Below are positions 6,454-13,789 of a DNA stretch of 14,317 bases, piece by piece. Position 1 is the first letter of the stretch. Every line of letters starts with the position of its first letter. Under the pieces are notes generated by a model. That model saw only the letters and a program-made list of their open reading frames with translations, was not told where the DNA came from and did no database searches. Source of the DNA: Reyranella sp. (GTDB taxonomy: Bacteria > Pseudomonadota > Alphaproteobacteria > Reyranellales > Reyranellaceae); NCBI GenBank assembly GCA_016780605.1, contig JADHLS010000041.1, positions 1-14,317 of the forward strand. Reading direction: 5' to 3'. The position numbers and the translations under genes are program-made.

Positions 6454-7842
6454 ATGAAGAAGCTTCTACTCGGCTCGACCGCCTTGGTTGTCGGCGGAGT
6501 GATGGCCGCCCCGGCGATGGCTGCCGATCCGATCAAGATCGGCATCGGAGGTTACTATACCTTCTATGCTCTGGCCGGAAATGTCGATTCGACCTATGCG
6601 TTCAACGGGTCCCTCACCACCTATAGGGGGTTTGCCTTCACGCAGGAGGGCGAAATCCACTTTACCGGCCAGACCAAGCTCGACAACGGCACGTCGGTCG
6701 GCTTGCTCGTGGAACTCGAAGCGTGGAACCCGAGCACCGGGGCAAACACCGGTGTCAACCCCGGTAGCAACTCGACGATCGACGAAGCCTTTATCTTCGC
6801 CTTCGGCGACTGGGGCCGCGCCGAGTTGGGCTCCCGCGACGCGGCGAGCTACCGTATGTACTATGGCACCCCGTCGGCCCTGATCGGTTGGGGCGCCATC
6901 CAGCACAACCACAATTGGGCCAACGCGGCCATGATGTTCAACAACAAGGCCTACGGTCGTACGATGGCGACGACCATCACGCCGACCTGGCAGGACGTCA
7001 ACCGCATCAACTACTTCACGCCACGCTTCCAGGGCCTGCAGATCGGTGTCGGTTATGCTCCCAAACTGTCCCTCACTGTAGCTGGCGCCCAGGCCGGCAC
7101 TGGCATCGGGGGTACCCAATCTGCTGGCCTGTGCGGCTATCAAGGTCCTGCCAATATCGGCAACTGCCCGACCGCTGACAGCACTTGGCAGAATCTGTTC
7201 GATATCGGTGCCAACTACCTGAACAAGTTCGGTGACTTCACCGTCGCTCTGTACGGTGCGTTCGCCTACGCGTCGTTCATCCCAGCCTTCGCGCCGGGGG
7301 TCGGCTCCAATATCGCGACGGGTGCCAACCTCGCCCCCTGGAAGCAGTGGGTGGCCGGCGCGCAGTTCGGTTATGCTGGCTTCACCGTCGGTGGTGCGGT
7401 CGGATGGGACAACAACGGCTTGGGCTCGAACTACTACACCGGCATGGACAACGACACCCGCTTCTACACCGCGGGCATCATGTACGAGACTGGTCCGTGG
7501 CAGATGTCGTTCATGTGGGCCGGCTTCTACAACACCAACGGTAACGGCTCGGCTAGCATCACGGCGCTCAATACCAACAGCGGCTTCTTTGCTCAGACGC
7601 TCAACACGGCCGGCTGCGGCGGCGTTCCGGGTGTCAACAGCACCTGCTTCAGCGGCAACCCCGCAACGTCTCTTTTGTTCGGCTCTGAGACCGTCAACAA
7701 GTGGGAAGTCGGCGTCAATTACGCGCTCGGACCGGGCGTCAAGATCACTGGCGGCGGCGTGATGTTCAACGCGTCGGGCCCGACCAATGCCGTCAGTGGC
7801 AACAGTTGGGCGCTCCTGCTCGGCATGGATCTGCGCTTCTAG
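6454..7842 (+). CDS. Outer-membrane general porin
   Basis: ATG 6454 is preferred over ATG 6451 because GAGGGA at 6443-6448 is then five bases away. The product has about 462 residues. A clear Sec signal peptide (MKKLLLGSTALVVGGVMAAP, ending AMA before ADPIKIGIG) leads into a repetitive sequence rich in Gly, Asn, Tyr and Trp. The body alternates short amphipathic strands such as GEIHFTGQTKLDNGTSVGLL and ends in MDLRF, a C-terminal Phe recognised by the BAM assembly machinery. This matches alphaproteobacterial trimeric porins of the Porin_4 type, 16-stranded diffusion channels. The gene is intact and has a strong leader, suggesting high expression. It stands alone; no operon partner is evident. 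Confidence 0.93.
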   Translation: MKKLLLGSTALVVGGVMAAPAMAADPIKIGIGGYYTFYALAGNVDSTYAFNGSLTTYRGFAFTQEGEIHFTGQTKLDNGTSVGLLVELEAWNPSTGANTGVNPGSNSTIDEAFIFAFGDWGRAELGSRDAASYRMYYGTPSALIGWGAIQHNHNWANAAMMFNNKAYGRTMATTITPTWQDVNRINYFTPRFQGLQIGVGYAPKLSLTVAGAQAGTGIGGTQSAGLCGYQGPANIGNCPTADSTWQNLFDIGANYLNKFGDFTVALYGAFAYASFIPAFAPGVGSNIATGANLAPWKQWVAGAQFGYAGFTVGGAVGWDNNGLGSNYYTGMDNDTRFYTAGIMYETGPWQMSFMWAGFYNTNGNGSASITALNTNSGFFAQTLNTAGCGGVPGVNSTCFSGNPATSLLFGSETVNKWEVGVNYALGPGVKITGGGVMFNASGPTNAVSGNSWALLLGMDLRF

Positions 7843-7907
7843 CCGCAGATCGACGAGGGCAAATGGAGAGAGCGGACCTATACGGACTGCTCTCTCCTCC
7901 GTTCCCA

Positions 7908-8582
7908 CTATTCCCGCAGGGCACGTTCGCGGGCCGCCCGCAGGCGACGGTTCGAAATGTCGGGGCCACCATCTACTTCCTGCCGCAGCTGCGCTATGCG
8001 CTCTGCGGCCTCCCGCAGCAGGCGCTCCAGCGTCGCCAACCTGCGGAAGCTCGAGGTACTGGCCGATGCACGGATGCGGATGCCGTCATCGTTCAGCGAT
8101 GCCAGACTCACCAGGCCCTCCGACCACAGTGTCGCAACGCCCTGCGTCAGCAGTCGGTCCACCACAACCGCCGCTTGCCAGCGGAAGTCCGACAGAAGCT
8201 GATAGTTCAGCGGCACACCGCCGCGCAGCCAGCGGAAGCCATGATGCGTTTCGGACAAGCGCTCGAGCTGGCGTGCACTGCCAACCCCTTCGATGCAGGC
8301 GTACAGCCACAAGGCCAATACCACTCGCGGGTCCGGCGGCGGCTGCCCCGGGGTATGGACCCCCGCCCGTATCCACTCGAACAGACCCGACAGATCGACC
8401 TGCTGCACGTAGGACCACACGACTCGCGCCGGATGATCCGCTCCTATCAGCGCATCGAATTCGAAGCGCTCGAACACGACGGCGGTCCGCTGGGCTTCCA
8501 CGTACCGCACCGCGAGAGGGTGCCGCATCGGCGTATTCTGCCGTGCCAATCCCCCGAATGCTTCCTTGGCGTCTTCCATCAT
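7908..8582 (-). pseudogene. IS1182-type transposase, N-terminal half only
   Basis: From ATG 8582 (GGAGG eight bases upstream) the minus strand encodes 224 residues. DHPARVVWSYVQQVDLSGLF, then PDPRVVLALWLYACIEGVGS, then the residues up to GVPLNYQLLSDFR form the usual N-terminal region of IS1182/IS5-like DDE transposases. LNDDGIRIRASASTSSFRR carries the first catalytic Asp. The frame then stops after RRLRAARERALRE, inside the linker helix. IS1182 transposases normally run to about 450-550 residues, so the second Asp and the Glu are missing, and the following DNA is the porin 3' end. The element is therefore a truncated, inactive remnant. The end that would carry the other inverted repeat is lost. 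Confidence 0.82.
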
Positions 8583-8740
8583 GGCGATGCCTCCTCTCGA
8601 CCCATCGACTCCTCTGCCCATGACCGACACTCGAAAGAGATCGTAAACTCTGAGATTACGAGCGCCGACGCGAATGTCGGCGCAAGGGCGGGGTCCGCGA
8701 CGAATCTCGACGTCGCGATCGTAAGCGACAATTTCTTCAT
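8579..8740 (-). other. Short ORF with a porin-like translation start, possible leader remnant
   Basis: AAGGAGC (8753-8747) precedes two in-frame ATGs (8743 and 8740) that open with MMKKLSLTIATS, strikingly like the porin start at 6451 (MMKKLLLGSTAL) and with nearly the same leader bases. The frame then loses resemblance to a signal peptide and ends at TGA 8581-8579, overlapping the transposase ATG. It may be the 5' end of a second porin-like or exported-protein gene interrupted by the IS1182 element. It may also be a chance ORF of 53 residues. Confidence 0.3.
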
Positions 8741-8851
8741 CATTCTGCTCCTTCGCTAATCGTTCTTCTGGCTAACCAATGACTTCACTCAACTGAAGCA
8801 TGCACAACTAGCCGAGACTGCCTGAACCAGATCGGAACTCGGCTCTCAGCG

Positions 8852-9190
8852 TCACCAAGCCCTTTCGGATGTCGACCACCTGGGCTGGCGGTTGAAGCCC
8901 GAGGCAAACAGTGCCGTCTTCTCACCTGTTACCTCCAATTCACCAGGAATCGGAGAATTGAGTTGGCGGAAACAATCGAGCCATGACCCCGAAGCCATCG
9001 CTGCGCGCATCTTCGACACGGCATGCGAGATCAGGTAGGCAACCGCAATTGCCCTCTCGGCACCGGAATCCCGGGCAAATAGCATGTCGCGAGGGCGCGC
9101 AACGCGCCACCACCACGCCATTCTGGGCAAAGCATCGATACCCTGATCTCGACATTCAGCGACCCGCATCGGGCACGAAACGGGAAGCAC
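8852..9190 (-). CDS. Hypothetical ORF, weakly supported
   Basis: The frame opens with GTG 9190, only 14 bases after the stop of the Cys/His-rich gene on the same strand, and runs 112 residues. Its middle (ERAIAVAYLISHAVSKMRAA, then MASGSWLDCFRQLNSPIPGE) looks helical and protein-like, while its first 40 residues do not. No domain is recognised. A start further in is possible, but no ribosome-binding site decides it. It could be a degraded gene or a chance frame. The gap 8583-8851 otherwise holds only the short MKKL ORF. Confidence 0.3.
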   Translation of the reverse strand: MLPVSCPMRVAECRDQGIDALPRMAWWWRVARPRDMLFARDSGAERAIAVAYLISHAVSKMRAAMASGSWLDCFRQLNSPIPGELEVTGEKTALFASGFNRQPRWSTSERAW

Positions 9191-9204
9191 AAACGATGGT
9201 CAGG

Positions 9205-9534
9205 TCAGGCTTTGGGCGGAGGCCCAGTCATCTTGGGCTGGAAGGAAACAAGAGGCGCCGCCGTTAGCGGCGATGCTTGCTCATGGTCGGGACTTACTTC
9301 GACGTCGGAAGACGCGATCACGCCATATACATGTACGTGACATCCTTCGACTATAAGGTGATCCGAGCAAGGCGCCGTGTGGTCAGAACCAGTATAAACC
9401 GCCGGCACACTCTTGGAGTGCCACGCTGCCCCACTTGGCACGAAAACGTGGAATGCCGCAGCAAATGCGACAGACAGCAAGCACAACGCCGCCACATACT
9501 GCCGCAGGCGAAGTCTCGCGAGTAGGAACCCCAT
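9205..9534 (-). CDS. Small Cys/His-rich exported protein, relative of the one at 2928-3287
   Basis: ATG 9534 gives 109 residues; a TTG start at 9579 is possible but would add 15 polar residues before the signal peptide. The N-terminus (MGFLLARLRLRQYVAALCLL then SVAFAAAFHVF) is a signal peptide or anchor. The exported part has His52, Cys56, His59, Cys65, His66, His68 and His84 as possible metal ligands. The end, APLVSFQPKMTGPPPKA, matches the end APVRDLTSFHPGLTSPPPKA of the protein at 2928-3287. The shared plan suggests a family of short periplasmic, possibly copper- or heavy-metal-related proteins. No efflux gene is adjacent, so the role is unproven. Confidence 0.6.
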   Translation of the reverse strand: MGFLLARLRLRQYVAALCLLSVAFAAAFHVFVPSGAAWHSKSVPAVYTGSDHTAPCSDHLIVEGCHVHVYGVIASSDVEVSPDHEQASPLTAAPLVSFQPKMTGPPPKA

Positions 9535-10387
9535 GCGTGGCACATACCTAGCATGCTGCTGGAAAATGTTCTCCGTCAAGAGATGGTTCGAACAATATTT
9601 TCCGCCATGATCTGCCGGTCTTCCGCGCGTTCGTTAGCCAAGCGTTAGTCGAAACCGGCAAAACGTCAGTCGGTGACTTACGTTGGCACGCTTGCCCATC
9701 TTGGCGATGGTGCCCCCCGGTCGGATGGAGCATCGCCACCAGAAAAGCCCGTAAACAGAGCACGTTCCAACGCTGCTACGAAACGAATCGTAGCAGTCTG
9801 CCGTAGCGAGAAGTGGGATTCTCGGCGTCGGATAGCCCACCTGCGGCGCGGGAGTTTGGCCAGACATAGGTCGGCATACGGCACGCAGAGGCTGAGCCAA
9901 GCTGCCAGCGCTCGGCCGGCAACCGCCAGATGCCATTGAGGTAGCGGATCCTGGTCGCTCTTCACAGCCCAGTGCAGCGCATTGAAGGCCTTCGCGAAGC
10001 CCGAAAGCAGTGCCGCGAGGAGCGAGGTTCGCGCCGATTCTGGTTAACTTCCTGATGGCGGCTGCCTTAGACGACCTCGCCTTGGACTCGATTATTGTCG
10101 AACAGGTTCCGCTTCATATACTTGAGCCCTCCCTCGCCCTTGCCGCCGAAAGCAGCGCAAGAGCTGCACTCGCAACGCTGGCACTGGCTCGACCGCCCTG
10201 GTCCAGGTGGAAGTAATCTCGAACGTTAATGGGTTAATGGCTGACCGAGTGGTTTGTTCGCGCCAGATAGGTGCGGACCGCGATGGTGGCTTCTGCCCAA
10301 AGCGAGATTCGGCGGCTTTGATAGAGGCTTCGTCATTTTGGATAGTGCTCACACGCACGAACCGGCTACGAGCGTCGCGCTCAACAT
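9535..10387. other. Long stretch with no supported gene
   Basis: Frames of up to about 110 codons occur on both strands, but none shows a recognisable domain, a ribosome-binding site or consistent codon use. The minus-strand frames at 9634-9965 overlap one another in different phases. The sequence is probably degraded accessory DNA. No inverted repeat, tRNA or terminator was seen. Confidence 0.4.
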
Positions 10388-10600
10388 CTAGAAGGCGTAG
10401 GAGTCCCGGGGCGGTCTCGGCCATGGCCGTTTAGTTTCAGGAAACATCAATCCTGCGCCGTCTTTGGGTGCGGCGTCTGCTGCCAGTTTTCGCCACATCT
10501 CGGCAGATGCCAGAAGCGCCCGCTGGTTTGCTAACAGCTTAGAGACAGCGGCCACCCGTTCGCATTCCTCGGCGTGACCTAGATATTCCTCGGGTGTCAT
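10388..10600 (-). CDS. Small hypothetical protein of the MTPEEYLGHAEEC type
   Basis: ATG 10600 is preferred over the longer frame from 10672 because MTPEEYLGHAEECERVAAVS is a typical beginning for a widespread class of short alphaproteobacterial proteins. These have the pattern Tyr-x3-Ala-x2-Cys, followed by a helix ending in a conserved Trp. Here the second helix is LLANQRALLASAEMWRKLAA, with Trp in the expected place. The product has 70 residues, two amphipathic helices and a Pro/Arg-rich tail (PETKRPWPRPPRD). The role of the class is unknown to me; it is probably cytosolic. It stands alone on the minus strand between non-coding sequence and the broken response regulator. Only a weak G-rich ribosome-binding site (GGGGCG) is seen. 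Confidence 0.6.
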   Translation of the reverse strand: MTPEEYLGHAEECERVAAVSKLLANQRALLASAEMWRKLAADAAPKDGAGLMFPETKRPWPRPPRDSYAF

Positions 10601-10764
10601 GGGTCGCCCCACGATGCCTGAGCGTAGATGGCTGATCCAAGCCCCACAGACGAAATGTTCATTATTGAACACCAGCGTCGCAACCGTCCAACGCTGAGGG
10701 CGTTTTAGGCCTGTCCCAGCGAGCCGGAACTGGAGAATGCCTCACGTGACCCATATTCCCCAAG
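10601..10764. other. Short intergenic stretch, nothing recognised
   Basis: Nothing but short frames. It forms the divergent interval between the hypothetical gene and the broken response regulator and would hold both promoters if they are active. Confidence 0.3.
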
Positions 10765-10819
10765 ATGATGCCGGGAGTTCTGCCAAACCCGTAGTGGCCT
10801 GGCTTTCGGTCCAAGCGCG

Positions 10820-11551
10820 ATGCTATTCGGGTCCTCTTCGTCGAAGACGACGAACTCTATCGAGAGGCCCTCGCCGACGAGCTGTCGGGTCAGGGCTTTG
10901 AGGTCGAAAGTATCGCCGATGCTGCGTCCTTGGCAGTTTGTCTTGACGGCACTGCTCACTTCGACGTCATTCTCCTGGATTGGAGCCTCGGGGATTGACC
11001 TGCTTTCCCAGCTGCGCCGGCGCGGTATTGATTCACCGGTTGTGTTCCTGACCGGCCACACCTTGACCAGCAACGAAATCCTGGCTTTCGAACGAGGTGC
11101 GATTGACTTCATTGACAAGACGCGCGGGGGTGAGGTCCTGGTCAGACGTGTGCGGCTCGTGGTCGATTCCGCCCGGCCTGCGCCGACCGATCTGCAGCTC
11201 GACGAGAGCCTCGTCTGCGGCAAGCTCGTTCTGAAGCCGGCGATCGGCCGAGTCTACTGGAACGATGTCGATGTTGGACTGACCATCGGCGAATACAACA
11301 TTATCTATCTGCTGGCGTCGAACGTCGGACGTTACCTGAGCTATCGGGCCATTTACGATCGCATGCATTATGAAGGTTTCATCGCCGGAACTGGGGATGA
11401 TGGCTATCGGACCAACGTCCGATCGATAATCAAGCGGATCCGCAACAAATTCCGGGAAATCGATCATACTTTCGAAGAAATCAAAAATGCTGCCGCCTTG
11501 GGTTACTGCTGGGGCAATTCGACGACGACGCCCGCACAGGGTACCGTTTAG
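10820..11551 (+). pseudogene. OmpR-type response regulator with a scrambled receiver domain
   Basis: The frame from ATG 10820 is open for 243 codons, but residues 2 to about 56 are nonsense. In the frame one base away (10825-10998) the DNA encodes IRVLFVEDDELYREALADEL and FDVILLDWSLGD followed by a stop: the first half of a receiver domain with its acidic pocket and phospho-accepting Asp. The match returns to the 10820 frame as GIDLLSQLRRRGIDSPVVFL. Thr78 (FLTG) and Lys100 (FIDKT) are there, and an OmpR-type winged helix follows (about 133-231, with YRTNVRSIIKRIRNKFREI). At the second junction about four residues between the Asp and Gly-Ile-Asp-Leu are missing. No histidine kinase is nearby. 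The DNA-binding half could still be made, but not a phosphorylatable regulator. Confidence 0.78.
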
Positions 11552-11710
11552 ATGGTCAACGGTCGCAATCGGTGCATGGTCCCTAAAGAGGTCGACCTTA
11601 CGCGACTGGGCCTTTCTTCAACCCGGCAGCCCTTGCGCCCCATCACCAGGTGATCGTGGATCGTGATGCCCAGAGCCGCGGCCTTGACCTCGCGCGTCAT
11701 CTCGATGAAG
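11548..11710 (-). pseudogene. RadC-type (JAB/MPN) C-terminal fragment
   Basis: The minus strand encodes IEMTREVKAAALGITIHDHL followed by VMGRKG, the segment following the JAMM metal-binding motif in RadC proteins, where the usual form is EMTREI..ALGI-V-HDHL-I-VGR-G. The JAMM His and Asp residues themselves, which lie just upstream, are missing. After GRKG the frame drifts; a one-base shift would give AAGLKKGPVA and a stop at 11600-11598, close to a normal RadC end. The fragment is joined in frame to the methyltransferase remnant at about 11702-11714. RadC genes are frequent passengers of mobile elements. Inactive. Confidence 0.62.
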
Positions 11711-11982
11711 ACGAGCATTGCGAGGTAGATGGGATTGCGGCTCCAGCCGTGAATTCCGGTCGTCACGGGTGTTCGCGTGGGCCTGGTTCCCTGAACGGGC
11801 GTTCCGGCGCGGGAGAAGTTGCGAATGCTTGCGGCAAAGACCGCGACTCCGATGAATATCAGAGCGTCGGCGATGATGGCGCTGATCGTGTGGGCCGAGC
11901 CTGTCCCCGGAATCGGGCGCGGCAGAGGCACCAGGAGATCCAGACCGAAGCCGAGCAGAAGCGCGCCGAGGAGGAGTCGCTC
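11711..11982 (-). pseudogene. Isoprenylcysteine methyltransferase-like (ICMT/PEMT family) remnant
   Basis: Directly after the tauE stop, in the same frame, the minus strand reads RLLLGALLLGFGLDLLVPLP (a membrane segment), then ADALIFIGVAVFAASIRNFS, then RAGTPVQGTRPTRTPVTTGI and HGWSRNPIYLAML. This is the N-terminal half of the small integral-membrane ICMT-like methyltransferases found in many bacteria, including the conserved RNPIYLAM. The AdoMet-binding C-terminal half is absent, replaced by a RadC fragment. There is no ATG between the tauE stop and the first segment; the only likely start, GTG 11931, would lose the first helix. Both ends therefore look damaged. It probably formed an operon with tauE originally. 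Confidence 0.68.
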
Positions 11983-12780
11983 TCAGGACGGTACCAACTC
12001 GAGGACGCCACGCCCGCTGACATACAGTCCAGCGGCGATGACGAAGGCGGCGAAGACTCGAGTGAGCGCGCCGCCCCGGCTAGCGAGCGCACCGTGCGCC
12101 TTCGTTCCGGTGACAGCACCAACGGCACCACCCGTGATTAACAGCGCAGCAACCGGCCAGTCGACCAAGCCCGACCAGGCGTAGCTCGACGCCGAAGAGA
12201 GACCGAAGGCGGTAACTGCGACCAGGGAGGCGCCTGTCGCCTCCCGTACGTCCATATTGGCCGCAAGCATGAGGCCCGGCACGATGAGGAAGCCGCCACC
12301 AATGCCAAAGAAGCCAGACAAAATACCAACGGCGGCGCCAAGGCCGAGGAGCCTCGGCAAGAGTTTGCCGGCGGTTTCGCGGCTAAGCCATGGCGACTTG
12401 CCGTCAACGCTGAGCTTGGGTCGCAGCATCATGACGCCAACCGCGATCATGACGATACCGAACAGCGCCAGCAGCTTCTGGCCGTCGATCGCCTTGCCGA
12501 CGGCTGCGCCGAGGAATGCCGCTCCAACACCGGCGGCACTGAACACGAACGCGCAAGGCCAACGGATTCTGCCGTGCCGTGCATGCAATCCAAGGCTGGC
12601 GGCGGCGTTCAGCGCCACCGCGAAAGCCGCGGTGCCAATCGCGGCATGTGGTGAAGGCATGCCGACGACGTAGACTAGCAATGGCACCGCCAGGATCGAG
12701 CCGCCGCCACCGATCAGGCCGAGGATCAGGCCGATCGCTCCGCCGGAGGCGAGCGCCAATGCGGCGGGCAGCAAGGCCAC
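11983..12780 (-). CDS. tauE: TauE/SafE-family sulfite (anion) exporter
   Basis: GTG 12780 begins two bases after the rhodanese stop and gives 265 residues, a normal size for the family. The protein has two homologous halves. The first has GGAIGLILGLIGGGGSILAV with VPLLVYVVGMPSPHAAIGTA; the second has GILSGFFGIGGGFLIVPGLM with ANMDVREATGASLVAVTAFG. The paired GxxxGxxGxGGG-x-P motifs are the signature of TauE/SafE (TSUP). About eight membrane segments are predicted by eye. Family members export sulfite, sulfoacetate or similar anions, or take up sulfur compounds. Translation is probably coupled to the rhodanese gene upstream. Context makes export of sulfite formed by sulfide oxidation the best guess. 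The rest of the long upstream open frame is a shadow of the rhodanese gene. Confidence 0.88.
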   Translation of the reverse strand: MALLPAALALASGGAIGLILGLIGGGGSILAVPLLVYVVGMPSPHAAIGTAAFAVALNAAASLGLHARHGRIRWPCAFVFSAAGVGAAFLGAAVGKAIDGQKLLALFGIVMIAVGVMMLRPKLSVDGKSPWLSRETAGKLLPRLLGLGAAVGILSGFFGIGGGFLIVPGLMLAANMDVREATGASLVAVTAFGLSSASSYAWSGLVDWPVAALLITGGAVGAVTGTKAHGALASRGGALTRVFAAFVIAAGLYVSGRGVLELVPS

Positions 12781-12782
12781 GG

Positions 12783-13310
12783 TCAGCTCATCGTCGCCAA
12801 CACGCGCCGGTTCCACGGCATGAGGGTGAGGAGCTTCGCCATGCCGCACCAGCCGGTGATGCCGGCGAAGGTGAGGCCGGCCCCGATGAAGGCCGAAAGG
12901 GCGAAATAGGCGGGCGCCACCCACACGCCCAGCACCACGCCCAGGAGCACCAAGCTACCGGCGGCAATCTGGACCTGCCGCATGATCTCGATCGGCTGGC
13001 GCCTGTCGCTCATGACGGTCAGGCCCGCTTTCTTCCAGGCGTCGATGCCGCCCTCGAGGATATAGGCGTCGCAATTGACAGAGGCGGCCAGCCGCTGCGA
13101 GTTGCCGGCCGTGCGATGGCCTGAGCGGCAGTGGAAGATGACGGCAGTGGCCCCCTGAATATCAATTGAGGACAGCTTCGAGAGTGGCTGATGCCGGGCG
13201 CCAGGCACCCGCTCGCGAGCATGTTCGTCGAGCTCACGAATGTCGACAAGTATGGCTCCCTCGTCGATCAAGCGCCGGGCATGCGTTACGTCGATGATTG
13301 GCAATGTCAT
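12783..13310 (-). CDS. Rhodanese-DUF2892 membrane-anchored sulfurtransferase
   Basis: 175 residues from ATG 13310, with GGGAGC about nine bases upstream. Residues 1-102 are one rhodanese domain: VDIREL with the conserved Asp, and the active-site loop Cys61-Arg-Ser-Gly-His-Arg, whose Cys carries the persulfide, followed by EGGIDAWKKAG. Residues about 106-170 form a DUF2892 domain with two membrane segments (VQIAAGSLVLLGVVLGVWVA and AYFALSAFIGAGLTFAGITG) and a short MPWNR tail. This fusion is well known in proteobacteria. It places the sulfurtransferase at the inner membrane next to the TauE exporter encoded by the following gene. It starts 38 bases from the operator shared with the divergent cytochrome gene, so persulfide-responsive repression is likely. 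Confidence 0.92.
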   Translation of the reverse strand: MTLPIIDVTHARRLIDEGAILVDIRELDEHARERVPGARHQPLSKLSSIDIQGATAVIFHCRSGHRTAGNSQRLAASVNCDAYILEGGIDAWKKAGLTVMSDRRQPIEIMRQVQIAAGSLVLLGVVLGVWVAPAYFALSAFIGAGLTFAGITGWCGMAKLLTLMPWNRRVLATMS

Positions 13311-13347
13311 GGTTTATAGCTCCCGTTGCCCTTCCCATCCGGCTGAG

Positions 13348-13372
13348 GATGATTTAGAAAGCGCTAAAATAT
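13348..13372 (+). promoter_or_regulatory. BigR-like operator between the rhodanese and cytochrome c genes
   Basis: The site reads GATGATTTAG, six bases AAAGCG, CTAAAATAT. The core TTTAG-N6-CTAAA (13353-13368) is an inverted repeat suited to a winged-helix dimer. The same ten left and nine right bases recur, inverted, at 14120-14144 in front of the ArsR gene. TAAAAT at 13365-13370 could serve as the -10 element for the cytochrome gene, giving a leader of about 26 bases, so a bound repressor would block polymerase. It also lies 38 bases from the rhodanese start. Assignment to the ArsR regulator is by position and repetition. Confidence 0.75.
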
Positions 13373-13402
13373 ACACAAGCGCATTCATCCGAGGAAACGG
13401 AA

Positions 13403-13789
13403 ATGATGGTGGCAAAGATCTGGACCGGAGCATTGGCGGGTGCGGCTCTCACATTTGGGCTGTCGACGGCGGCGCACAGTGCGGATGCGGAGAAGGGAGA
13501 ACGCATCTTCCAGCAATGCAAGGCCTGCCATACCGCGGACAAGGGCGGCAAGAACGGCGTGGGCCCCAAGCTGTCCGGTGTGTTCGGCCGCAAGGCCGGC
13601 GCGGTCGAAGGTTTCAACTATTCCGAGGCGATGAAGAACGCCGGCGTCGTCTGGGACGAAGCCACGCTCGGTGAATACATCAAGGATCCCAAGACGCGCA
13701 TCCCCGGCAACAAGATGGTGTTCGTCGGCCTCAAGCGGCAGGAGCAGATCGACGACGTGATCGCTTACCTGAAGAAGGCGAGCCCATGA
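13403..13789 (+). CDS. Periplasmic class I cytochrome c (c2/c550 type)
   Basis: ATG 13403 has GAGGA seven bases upstream; ATG 13406 is an equally possible start. The 128-residue precursor begins with a signal peptide (VAKIWTGALAGAALTFGLST to AHS-AD). The mature part has the haem-binding motif Cys39-Lys-Ala-Cys42-His43 and the sixth ligand Met105 in the typical IPGNKMVFVG loop, followed by the C-terminal helix QIDDVIAYLKK. It is a single-haem electron carrier of mitochondrial cytochrome c type. Its operator-containing promoter region is shared with the rhodanese-tauE operon, so it may carry electrons from oxidation of sulfide or thiosulfate. It ends 59 bases inside the convergent ArsR gene. 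Confidence 0.93.
   Translation: MMVAKIWTGALAGAALTFGLSTAAHSADAEKGERIFQQCKACHTADKGGKNGVGPKLSGVFGRKAGAVEGFNYSEAMKNAGVVWDEATLGEYIKDPKTRIPGNKMVFVGLKRQEQIDDVIAYLKKASP

Noticed and set aside
6466..7908. A 480-codon open frame on the minus strand opposite the porin
   Set aside because: It mirrors the porin codons exactly, has a composition rich in Arg, Gly, Val and Asp typical of an antisense shadow, and no domain or ribosome-binding site. The plus-strand porin has a signal peptide, a terminal Phe and a family match.
7701..8759. A 352-codon plus-strand open frame after the porin
   Set aside because: It is the shadow of the minus-strand IS1182 transposase fragment and begins inside the porin in another frame.
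11650..13124. Several plus-strand frames opposite tauE and the rhodanese gene
   Set aside because: They are low-complexity, Arg/Ala/Pro-rich antisense frames with no domain, while the minus strand encodes recognisable families.
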